Assembly (NCBI GenBank): GCA_900109895.1
Contig: FOBR01000019.1
Location: forward strand, 1 to 64,000
DNA: 64,000 nucleotides
From: a bacterium A37T11
GTDB taxonomy: Bacteria; Bacteroidota; Bacteroidia; Sphingobacteriales; Sphingobacteriaceae
Direction of reading: 5' to 3'
This document shows, piece by piece, positions 1 to 6,464 of the stretch. Under the pieces are notes generated by a model. The model worked only from the letters and a program-made list of their open reading frames with translations. It searched no databases and was not told the origin of the DNA. Both the position numbers and the translations under genes were made by a program. The number at the start of each line of letters is the position of its first letter. The stretch's first letter is position 1.

Positions 1-285
1 CTGGACTTCCACTTCAATATGGCTCTATCTGCAGTAAATATTGCTAAGGCTGCCAATTGGCTATCCATACCAAAAGAAGAAAGGGAAGCATTCTCAATGG
101 CTGATATTAAGACAATGAATCACAATGCATTACTATTAGAAACAATTTTTAGCAAGTTTGGTATAAACCCAGACTTACCTAAACCTGCGCAAGCAAGCTT
201 CATCGCCATTAAAAATCAAATGATAATGATGAAAAATCAAAAACATGTCAAAGAACTTATTTTATATGGCACTAAGGCCGCTTAA
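1..285 (+). CDS. IS4-type transposase, C-terminal part (cut by window edge)
   Basis: The frame is open from base 1 (LDFHFNMALSAV...) to a TAA at 283-285, so the gene begins outside the window. The residues FHFNMALSAVNIAK and the tail HNALLLETIFSKFGINPD resemble the C-terminal end of DDE transposases of the IS4 superfamily found in Bacteroidota. The catalytic residues lie upstream and cannot be seen, so activity cannot be judged. The next genes look truncated, which fits insertion of this element into an older operon. Confidence 0.6.
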   Translation: MDFHFNMALSAVNIAKAANWLSIPKEEREAFSMADIKTMNHNALLLETIFSKFGINPDLPKPAQASFIAIKNQMIMMKNQKHVKELILYGTKAA

Positions 286-535
286 CTATGTGGGTTTTTT
301 AACTAACTATTGCTGCATATTTTTTATCAATAGTAAATTCGCCGGAATTGCCTGGTTACTGGAAGCGGTAGCACTCTTCCTGTGGAGCGGCCCGCTGCTG
401 CGCCTCCTGGATCCCTCAGCAGGCGTTTTAGACGCAGGTATCTTGTCCACGCTGCCCCTGGCAGCACTGCTACTGGCCATGGCCAAACTAGCTGCCTCCA
501 CGGTCTATCAAATAATGGTAAAATCATTTAATTAA
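245..535 (+). CDS. Small membrane protein, 5' end apparently replaced by IS sequence
   Basis: I do not recognise the family. The 96-residue frame starts inside the transposase gene. Its first 28 or so residues look like IS-end sequence, and the coherent part starts near base 330. Two hydrophobic segments are visible, about residues 34-55 (AGIAWLLEAVALFLW) and 68-86 (LSTLPLAALLLAMAKLA), with a short polar loop between them. It ends 8 nt before the next frame on the same strand, so the two probably belonged to one operon. The lack of its own start suggests a truncated gene. Confidence 0.4.
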   Translation: MSKNLFYMALRPLNYVGFLTNYCCIFFINSKFAGIAWLLEAVALFLWSGPLLRLLDPSAGVLDAGILSTLPLAALLLAMAKLAASTVYQIMVKSFN

Positions 536-543
536 TTAAACGA

Positions 544-756
544 ATGGTAAAGATCAATAGCCTATGGCTGCCTCTACTTGTTTTACTTCTGGGCCATGGC
601 GTCGCTCCTGGTAAGCCTGCTGCTATAACTCGCTGGACACAGCAGCCAACCCTGCCTCAAATATACCGTGCAGAGATCGGGGTGCACGAAGCCATCAGCC
701 ACAACGACGGCCTGCGCATAGCCGAATACTTACATTACTTTTTCGCTAGTAGCTGA
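544..756 (+). pseudogene. Truncated secreted peptidoglycan-hydrolase-like protein, N-terminal fragment
   Basis: The 70-residue product begins with a signal-peptide-like hydrophobic run (LWLPLLVLLLGHGVAPG). It then has YRAEIGVHEAISHNDGLRIAEYL, which resembles the start of CHAP/lysozyme-like domains in Bacteroidota (pattern EIGVREATG-NDG-RVEEYL). In those families a WCAAF segment with the catalytic Cys follows. Here the frame stops before that point, so the catalytic part is missing. Assignment to the CHAP-like group rests on motif memory only. Confidence 0.4.
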
Positions 757-765
757 TGGTGAAAT

Positions 766-1032
766 TCAGAAAAAAGGTGGTTTCTTCCTTATCTTCGAAA
801 CCTTGGGTGTCACCGGATCCGGTTCCTGTCCGGCCGTCTGGCTCGATGAATTTGGAACCATCGTGTGTCAATGCGGTTTTTTGTTCCGGTTAGGTGAGCG
901 TAATGGCGATCTCCTGGCAAATAGCATAAGCGATCTGACTGGCCCAGAGTGCACAGGTTGCTTCGGGAAGGCTGTCCAGGAAGGCTACCTGCTCTGCTGT
1001 GAGTGCAAACCGTAATTATAGCTGGGCACCAT
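766..1032 (-). pseudogene. Decayed short gene of unknown function (frameshift plus in-frame stop)
   Basis: Read on the minus strand, an ATG at 1032 opens MVPSYNYGL. A one-base shift then leads into a coherent frame, LRFALTAEQVAFLDSLPEA, that continues to AICQEIAITLT. An in-frame TAA follows, and the same frame resumes as PEQKTALTHDGSKF and ends VSKIRKKPPFF with a TGA at 766-768. The protein-like composition across both lesions indicates a broken gene of about 88 residues. I do not recognise the family. Confidence 0.45.
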
Positions 1033-1367
1033 GCCGGGCGACAGGACAAAAGTAGGTTCAGGTTTAGTTGTATGTCAATAGGTTATCGTTAAAAATGGAT
1101 GCCAAAGAAAGTTGGAATGGATTTGCGTTTAAGCGATTAACTGACTTCCAAGGGAGCCCGGAAAGTCCCGGCACTACCTCTGCGGCTGGGAAAAGCCGGC
1201 TGCGTGCCTAGATCACTTCGCCTATTTTCCCTATGCCGCTTCGGCAGCACCGGGACTTCCTCCCAGTTCCTAATTCAGTAATTGATTATCATTAATATGC
1301 TTAAATGCTGAAGTACCCGATCCGATGTTTACAGCGGATTCGCCATGCAATGATGAAACCTGCTGCC
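1033..1367. other. Gene-free stretch containing one large hairpin
   Basis: No credible reading frame was found here. The notable content is the nested inverted repeat at 1152-1264, listed separately. The rest is AT-rich spacer up to the end of the higA-like gene. Confidence 0.5.
1152..1264. repeat. 113-bp nested inverted repeat (large hairpin)
   Basis: The outer arms pair in three blocks: GGGA (1152-1155) with TCCC (1261-1264), GGAA (1160-1163) with TTCC (1257-1260), and GTCCCGG (1165-1171) with CCGGGAC (1250-1256). Inside them GGGAAAA (1188-1194) pairs exactly with TTTTCCC (1225-1231), and GCCGCTTCGGC near 1236-1245 forms a small hairpin. It is more GC-rich than its surroundings. It could be a structured RNA, a REP-like palindrome or a miniature mobile element. 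Confidence 0.5.
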
Positions 1368-1727
1368 TTAATACGCTTGTATGAGTACTTCAGCTGGAAT
1401 ATTGAGCTTTTCGGCTAGTTTACGGATCATGGATAAGCTCAGTTTCCGTTTTCCAGACAGAATTTCAGACTTACGCGAACGATAACCTATTATATCCGAT
1501 AGCTCAGCTTCAGACATATTCATTTGTTCCATCCTGAACTTAATCGCCTCGAGCGGATTGGGGGTCGGAACCGGATAGTGAACCTGTTCATATTCGTGAA
1601 TCAATATTGAAAGTATTTCCAACTCATCTGACTTCCTTGAATTGGGTTTCAAATCTTTTTGCATGAGCTGATATACACGTGCCAATGCATCTTCATATTG
1701 TTCATCATTTTTTACGGGCCTTAACAT
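1368..1727 (-). CDS. higA: HigA-type antitoxin, HTH protein
   Basis: A 119-residue protein whose C-terminal half is an XRE-like helix-turn-helix (about residues 60-115: MNMSEAELSDIIGYRSRKSEILSGKRKLSLSMIRKLAEKL). This architecture, with the HTH at the C-terminus after an N-terminal toxin-binding region, is typical of HigA antitoxins paired with HigB in Bacteroidota. Its start lies 23 nt inside the upstream higB-like gene, so the two are co-transcribed and probably translationally coupled. It should neutralise HigB and repress the operon, probably at the palindrome at 2046-2070 (inference). Confidence 0.85.
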   Translation of the reverse strand: MLRPVKNDEQYEDALARVYQLMQKDLKPNSRKSDELEILSILIHEYEQVHYPVPTPNPLEAIKFRMEQMNMSEAELSDIIGYRSRKSEILSGKRKLSLSMIRKLAEKLNIPAEVLIQAY

Positions 1728-2022
1728 AGCTTATCGTTTTTGCATCCATTTTATCATATTGTTCATGCGTCCCAAACCAGACGATGAACACAATTTTCAG
1801 TCTGAACTCAATATCCACCAATAGCCTGTAGGTATTACCGTGAATATTGAAGACGGTTCTTTTATTTGTCAGTACAGAAGCATTACGGTACTGAGCCTTC
1901 AATTCGTTGGGATGATTCCAGTTTGCGTATTCCACCTCCTCATACCAGGATAAAAGCGCTTGTTCTGCTTTGGGAAACTCTTCCAAATAATTCCGTAACG
2001 TCTTTACCGCAATAATTCTCAT
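1705..2022 (-). CDS. higB: HigB-type mRNA interferase toxin
   Basis: A 105-residue protein of the RelE/HigB superfamily. Recognisable segments are the N-terminal MRIIAVKTLRNYLEEFPKAE, the central NASVLTNKRTVFNIHGNTYRL, and IVFIVWFGTHEQYDKMD near the C-terminus. Family members cleave mRNA on the ribosome. The toxin gene precedes the antitoxin gene and overlaps it, the usual higBA order. The gene looks intact, with no frameshift. A TAnnTTTG element (2033-2040) lies 10 nt upstream of the ATG and a 25-bp palindrome just beyond it. Confidence 0.85.
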   Translation of the reverse strand: MRIIAVKTLRNYLEEFPKAEQALLSWYEEVEYANWNHPNELKAQYRNASVLTNKRTVFNIHGNTYRLLVDIEFRLKIVFIVWFGTHEQYDKMDAKTISYVKARKK

Positions 2023-2032
2023 AATAACTATG

Positions 2033-2040
2033 CAAATATA
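2033..2040 (-). promoter_or_regulatory. -7 element of the higBA promoter
   Basis: On the minus strand the sequence reads TATATTTG, matching the Bacteroidota -7 consensus TAnnTTTG, 10 nt before the higB start. No clear TTTG -33 box is present at the usual 19-21 nt; that area lies in the palindrome at 2046-2070. Confidence 0.5.
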
Positions 2041-2045
2041 TAAAT

Positions 2046-2070
2046 AATTGTTACCAAAATGGTAACAATT
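2046..2070. promoter_or_regulatory. Perfect 25-bp palindrome, likely HigA operator
   Basis: AATTGTTACCA (2046-2056) and TGGTAACAATT (2060-2070) are exact reverse complements separated by AAA. The site lies 24 nt upstream of the higB start and overlaps the -33 region of the promoter. That is where a HigA-type repressor is expected to bind. The position supports autoregulation; the binding protein is inferred. Confidence 0.65.
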
Positions 2071-2085
2071 TAAAAATTAATTTTG

Positions 2086-2370
2086 TTATTCCTCCTCCAT
2101 CACCCTCCAAATCAAAAATTCTTCCCGTTGACGGTCGGCTATTTTTATTTCTTGGCCGGGGCGTGGGGCGGCTAGCGTTACCATCACTACGCGGCCATAC
2201 TCGCGCATGCTAGCGATGGCTTTGCGGCCAGCGATCATTTCGCGGCGATGACGGAAATAATGGTAGCCTTCCACTTTGTCGTAGAGGTCGCGCATGGATT
2301 GAGGTTCTATTTCGCGTTTTCCCTCAAAATCGATTGAAATAACGGTGTTGTGCAGGTGAAATAACTTCAA
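2086..2370 (-). CDS. Hypothetical protein, 94 residues
   Basis: I do not recognise the family. The product is soluble, charged and Arg/Glu-rich (DLYDKVEGYHYFRHRREMIAGRK; ending EEFLIWRVMEEE), with no signal peptide or membrane segment. The only upstream start in frame is TTG at 2370; no ATG lies near it, so the 5' end may be truncated. It sits between higBA and a truncated sigma-factor gene in a debris-rich region. Confidence 0.4.
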   Translation of the reverse strand: MKLFHLHNTVISIDFEGKREIEPQSMRDLYDKVEGYHYFRHRREMIAGRKAIASMREYGRVVMVTLAAPRPGQEIKIADRQREEFLIWRVMEEE

Positions 2371-2393
2371 TACAACGGTACAACACCTATTTC

Positions 2394-2714
2394 GTGAACA
2401 CTTTGGGAGACTATCTATTAAAAGCCAAATCTAGAAATATAGCTTTTTCTGATGCTTCATATTCCTTTGAACAGCAGCAAGAGATTTTACAGCGGGCCAT
2501 TGACCAGCTCCCTGAAAAGCGCCGCCAAGTCTATTTGCTGAGCACCGAAGAGGAGCTGAGCCTGGATGAGATAGCAGCCCGCATGAACATAAGCCGGTAT
2601 ATGGTCAAAAAGCAACTCTACGCTGCACGCGACGCTATTAAGGAGTATATGACCATCCACTTAGGGCTGATGGTGCTAATCTGCAACCTGGCGTTGATGG
2701 CTTCGGCTTCTTGA
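2394..2714 (+). pseudogene. Truncated ECF-type sigma factor (region 4 only)
   Basis: The frame encodes a sigma-70 region 4: about residues 24-90 contain EILQRAIDQLPEKRRQVYLL, then LSLDEIAARMNISRYMVKKQL, a helix-turn-helix as in Bacteroidota ECF sigma factors of the SusC/FecR type. Region 2, which binds the -10 element and core polymerase, is missing. The only available start is a GTG at 2394, and the frame upstream closes at 2340. No FecR-like anti-sigma gene follows. It probably cannot act as a sigma factor. Confidence 0.6.
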
Positions 2715-2738
2715 TAAAGTTGATTTTAACGGATGGGT

Positions 2739-3512
2739 TTATATGCCCGTTGCCAGGGTATAAACCTTACTTTCCACATATCTTGATGCTACGACGATTT
2801 CTGTTTGCTGGCTGTGCTGCCTGAAAAGCGTTGCGGCCCGTTCTGGGTCGTTATTGTCTCTTGAAAGGTGTGCTAACAACAAATGGCTGAGGGCCGGCGA
2901 GCGGTACTTGATGAAAAGCTCCAGTGCTTGTGCATTGGATAAATGGCCGTGGCCGCCGCGAATGCGGTTTTTGAGGAAATAGGGGTAGCGGCCGTTCATA
3001 AGCATTTCTTCGTCGTAATTTGCTTCCAGAAAGGCGGCGTGGCATTGGCTGAAATGATGGATGGTTTGCTCACAGATGCGTCCGATATCGGTAAATACCC
3101 CTACGTGAATACCCTTTTGGCTAATGACAAAGCTATGCGGTTCAGCAGCGTCGTGATACTTTGAAAAGGAAGTAACGGTGAGTTGCCCTACTGACCATTG
3201 CTGGCAGGCGGTGAGCGAGTGGATTTGTGAAGGGGGTACTTCAAAGCGGCAGGCGTGCAGGGTGCCGTCGCTGATGTAAACGGGCAGCCGGTATTTTCGG
3301 GCCAGAGAACAGAGTCCCTTTATGTGGTCGCTATGCTCGTGAGAGATAAAAATGGCCCTTACACGTTGCATACTGAGCCCTAGCCTGGCCATACGGTTTT
3401 CAGTTTCACGGCAGGAGATTCCCGCATCTACCAACACGGCATCCTGCTCGTTGCCGATGTAGTAGCAGTTGCCGTTGCTGCCGGAATTAAGCGATGCCAA
3501 GTGTAATGCCAT
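2739..3512 (-). CDS. MBL-fold metallohydrolase, YycJ/WalJ type
   Basis: A 257-residue metallo-beta-lactamase-fold protein. The metal-binding motif HxHxDH is seen as SHEHSDH near residue 59, and LASLNSGSNGNCYYIG at the N-terminus is typical of the YycJ group. FLEANYDEEML and HGHLSNAQALEL in the second half give further metal ligands. Relatives are predicted nucleases or phosphodiesterases. The start is an ATG at 3512 and no signal peptide is seen, so it is cytoplasmic. It is divergent from apaG. Confidence 0.85.
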   Translation of the reverse strand: MALHLASLNSGSNGNCYYIGNEQDAVLVDAGISCRETENRMARLGLSMQRVRAIFISHEHSDHIKGLCSLARKYRLPVYISDGTLHACRFEVPPSQIHSLTACQQWSVGQLTVTSFSKYHDAAEPHSFVISQKGIHVGVFTDIGRICEQTIHHFSQCHAAFLEANYDEEMLMNGRYPYFLKNRIRGGHGHLSNAQALELFIKYRSPALSHLLLAHLSRDNNDPERAATLFRQHSQQTEIVVASRYVESKVYTLATGI

Positions 3513-3591
3513 GGCTACAAAGTAACAAAAAATATCAGCAAATTTTTGTTTTTATTGCACATTTGCTAACTTGCAAAAAAATAGTACAGCT

Positions 3592-3978
3592 ATGATTGCA
3601 TATATTACCGATGGAGTAAAAGTTTCGGTTGAAACGATGTATCAGCCCGAATATTCTAACCCCGAGAACGATCATTTTATGTTTGCTTATAAGGTCATGA
3701 TTGAGAATGTGGGCGATTATACCGTGCAACTTTTGCGCAGGCGCTGGCAGATTTTCGATTCAAATGGAACCCACCGGGAAGTGGAAGGCGAAGGGGTTGT
3801 AGGGTTACAACCTGTTTTAGAACCGGGAGGCCAACATGAATATGTGTCTGGCTGCAATCTTAAAAGCGATATGGGCAGCATGGTGGGTACCTATCAAATG
3901 CTGCGGCAGGTAGATGGCAGATTGTTTGATGTAGAAATACCCAAATTTAATTTAATTGCACCGCATAAATTGAATTAG
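3592..3978 (+). CDS. apaG: ApaG-family protein
   Basis: A 128-residue single-domain ApaG protein (DUF525, fibronectin-III-like fold). Diagnostic residues are YQPEYSNPENDHFMFAYKV, the RRRWQIFDSNG strand and the Gly-rich GEGVVGLQPVLEPGG segment. ApaG is linked to Co2+/Mg2+ homeostasis in enterobacteria, but the biochemical role is unclear. The ATG at 3592 was chosen because it gives the family's normal N-terminus; a TTG 21 nt upstream is in frame but adds atypical residues. Confidence 0.9.
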   Translation: MIAYITDGVKVSVETMYQPEYSNPENDHFMFAYKVMIENVGDYTVQLLRRRWQIFDSNGTHREVEGEGVVGLQPVLEPGGQHEYVSGCNLKSDMGSMVGTYQMLRQVDGRLFDVEIPKFNLIAPHKLN

Positions 3979-4007
3979 GCTGCAGGCTTAACTTTGCCTA
4001 CAGCCTA
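3976..4007. terminator. Hairpin between convergent apaG and peptidase genes
   Basis: TAGGCTGCAGGC (starting in the apaG stop codon) pairs with GCCTACAGCCTA, with one mismatch and an 8-nt loop. It separates two convergent genes. Neither strand has a strong T run, so termination is plausible but not certain. Confidence 0.5.
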
Positions 4008-4018
4008 AAACCTTATAG

Positions 4019-4708
4019 TTAATTTCTTCTACCTCCCAACAAGATCATCGCATAATAAACCAGCATCGCTAAGGATGACAATGCGGCAACGACATAGGTC
4101 ATGGCTGCCCAGCTGAGGGCACTTTTTGCTCCGCTATATTCTGTGCTGCTTTGCATCACGCCTCGATTATTATTTAGCCAGGCTAGTGCACGGCGCGAAG
4201 CATCAAATTCTACCGGCAGTGTAATGAAGCTAAACAGGGTGGTAAGAGCCAGCGCGGTTACACCGATGGCCAACACCCATGGGGTAGAACTGAGCATAAA
4301 AACGCCGATAAGCAATACCCAACCGGTCATCCGGGATGCAAAACTCACGATTGGTACGACGGCTGTGCGCAATTGCAGCCAGGAATAGGCTTTGGCATGC
4401 TGCACGGCGTGTCCGCATTCATGGGCTGCTACTGCCGCAGCGGCAATGCTGCGTCCCTGATATACTTCAGGGCTAAGATTCACGGTTTGGTCGCCGGGGT
4501 TGTAATGGTCGCTCAGCGTGCCATCCACCGAAATGATCTTTACGTCGAAAATACCGTTGTCGTGCAGCATTTTTTCGGCAATGTCACGGCCGGTTAGCCC
4601 ACTGCTGAGGGGCATTTCTGAAAATGTTTTAAACCTGCTTTTGAAACGCCATTGCACAATAAAGCTTACAATGCCGACGACGATCAATAACAAAAATCCT
4701 ATATTCAT
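4019..4708 (-). CDS. Membrane zinc metallopeptidase, YugP family (Zn_peptidase_2)
   Basis: A 229-residue integral membrane peptidase. The zinc motif HExGH is seen as AAHECGHAVQHA near residue 93, with the upstream GDQTVNLSPEVYQGRSI typical of the family. Hydrophobic segments occur at about residues 3-20, 118-135, 140-165 and 205-225. ATG at 4708 is preceded by an AGAGG Shine-Dalgarno-like run. The substrate is unknown. It lies 61 nt downstream of pgi on the same strand. Confidence 0.85.
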   Translation of the reverse strand: MNIGFLLLIVVGIVSFIVQWRFKSRFKTFSEMPLSSGLTGRDIAEKMLHDNGIFDVKIISVDGTLSDHYNPGDQTVNLSPEVYQGRSIAAAAVAAHECGHAVQHAKAYSWLQLRTAVVPIVSFASRMTGWVLLIGVFMLSSTPWVLAIGVTALALTTLFSFITLPVEFDASRRALAWLNNNRGVMQSSTEYSGAKSALSWAAMTYVVAALSSLAMLVYYAMILLGGRRN

Positions 4709-4769
4709 TTTTTGTACCTCTTTTTTTATTTAATTATATGTAAGGCCAATGCAAAAAACATACCGACCC

Positions 4770-6416
4770 TTATCGCCAGTCCTTATACCTGTTAATAAGT
4801 CCGTTTGTAGAGGTGTCATGGCTGTTGACAGGTTCATTGGTACGCAATTCTGGCAGAATATTGCCGGCCAGTTGCTTGCCAAGCTCCACTCCCCATTGGT
4901 CAAAGCTAAAGATGTTCCAGATGACCCCCTGTGTAAAAATTTTGTGCTCATAACAAGCGATGAGCTGGCCCAGCGTGTAGGGCGTAATTTTTTTGATAAG
5001 GAATGAGTTGCTGGGGCGGTTGCCGTCAAAAGCCTTAAAGGGCTTAATACGCTCAATCTCTTCTTCTGTTTTTCCGGAAGCTTTTAATTCTTCTACAACG
5101 ACTTCTTCCGTTTTGCCATTCATCAGCGCCTCTGTTTGTGCGAAAAAGTTAGACAAAAGCATCGGGTGATGTTCGCCGAGCGGGTTATGGCTTTGGGCGG
5201 GGGCTATAAAATCGCAGGGGATTAATTTGGTGCCTTGGTGGATAAGCTGGTAAAAGGCGTGCTGGCCATTGGTGCCGGGCTCGCCCCATACGATGGGCCC
5301 GGTTTGGTAATCAACGGGTTGGCCGGTGCGATCCACATGTTTGCCATTACTCTCCATATCGCCCTGCTGAAAATAGGCGGCAAAGCGGTGCAAGTATTGA
5401 TCATAGGGCAAAATGGCCAGGGTTTCGGCATCAAAAAAGTTGTTATACCAAATGCCGATAAGGCCCATGATTACCGGGATATTTTCTTCAAAGGGCGCTT
5501 GCTGAAAATGCTGGTCGGTAGCATAAGCACCTTTTAACAGTTCGTGGAAATTGTCAAAACCGATGCTGAGCACAATGGAAAGGCCAATGGCGCTCCATAA
5601 CGAGTAGCGGCCGCCTACCCAATCCCAAAACTCAAACATGTTTGCTGTGTCGATGCCAAATGCTGAAACTCCTTTACTATTGGTAGACAAAGCCACAAAA
5701 TGCTTGGCAATGTCGGCCGTTACGGCGCCGCTGTCAAGCAGCCATTGCCTGGCTGAATGGGCGTTGGCCATGGTTTCTTGTGTGGTAAAGGTTTTGGAGG
5801 CGATGAGGAACAGGGTGGTGTCAGGATTTAGCCCTTTCAGGGTTTCTACCAGGTGGGTAGCGTCTACATTGGATACGAAATGGGCATTGAGCCGGGTTTT
5901 ATAGGGTTTGAGGGCTTCTGTTACCATTACCGGACCCAGGTCTGATCCACCGATACCAATATTGACCACGTCAGTTATTTCCTTGCCGGTATAGCCTTTC
6001 CATTCGCCACTGATGACAGCCTGGCTAAACGTTTCCATGTGCTTGAGTACGCCTTGAATATCCGGTACTACGTCTTTTCCGTCAACCAGGATTGGCCCTT
6101 CGCCCTGATAACGCAGGGCGGTATGCAGCACCGCGCGGTTTTCAGTTTCATTAATGAGCTCTCCGGCAAACATGGACTTGATAGCTTCATCCAGCTTACA
6201 TTCTCGAGCGAGCTGGAACAGCAGCGCCATGGTTTCGTCGTCGATCCGGTTTTTGGAATAGTCATACAAAATATCGCCAAAGGTGAGCGAAAACTTGTCA
6301 AATCGGGCCGGATCTGAAGCAAACAATTCGCGCAGGTGTTTGGTAGCAATATCTATATAATGGTTGCTGAGATATTTATAAGCGTTTGTTTCTGTAAAAT
6401 TTATTTGTGCTAACAT
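4770..6416 (-). CDS. pgi: Glucose-6-phosphate isomerase
   Basis: A 548-residue cytoplasmic enzyme interconverting glucose 6-phosphate and fructose 6-phosphate in glycolysis and gluconeogenesis. The length equals that of the long (E. coli-like) PGI type. Signatures include [18 protein letters not shown] near residue 150, SKTFTTQET near 208, [12 protein letters not shown] near 268 and the C-terminal signature [15 protein letters not shown]. The gene looks intact. It follows the CHAT/TPR gene on the same strand with a 48-nt gap. Confidence 0.97.
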   Translation of the reverse strand: MLAQINFTETNAYKYLSNHYIDIATKHLRELFASDPARFDKFSLTFGDILYDYSKNRIDDETMALLFQLARECKLDEAIKSMFAGELINETENRAVLHTALRYQGEGPILVDGKDVVPDIQGVLKHMETFSQAVISGEWKGYTGKEITDVVNIGIGGSDLGPVMVTEALKPYKTRLNAHFVSNVDATHLVETLKGLNPDTTLFLIASKTFTTQETMANAHSARQWLLDSGAVTADIAKHFVALSTNSKGVSAFGIDTANMFEFWDWVGGRYSLWSAIGLSIVLSIGFDNFHELLKGAYATDQHFQQAPFEENIPVIMGLIGIWYNNFFDAETLAILPYDQYLHRFAAYFQQGDMESNGKHVDRTGQPVDYQTGPIVWGEPGTNGQHAFYQLIHQGTKLIPCDFIAPAQSHNPLGEHHPMLLSNFFAQTEALMNGKTEEVVVEELKASGKTEEEIERIKPFKAFDGNRPSNSFLIKKITPYTLGQLIACYEHKIFTQGVIWNIFSFDQWGVELGKQLAGNILPELRTNEPVNSHDTSTNGLINRYKDWR

Positions 6417-6464
6417 GGTGTATTATTTTTATTCTTAATATAACGCTAATTTACAAACTTTAGG

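Noticed and set aside
803-1015. 70-residue plus-strand frame antisense to the decayed gene at 766-1032
   Set aside because: The minus strand reads as a coherent, protein-like frame interrupted by two lesions, while the plus-strand product is Cys-rich and has no recognisable segment.
1152-1264. RNase P RNA
   Set aside because: The block GGAAAGTCCCGG recalls the conserved RNase P segment GGAAAGTCCGGGC, but the element is only 113 bp and lacks the other conserved parts.
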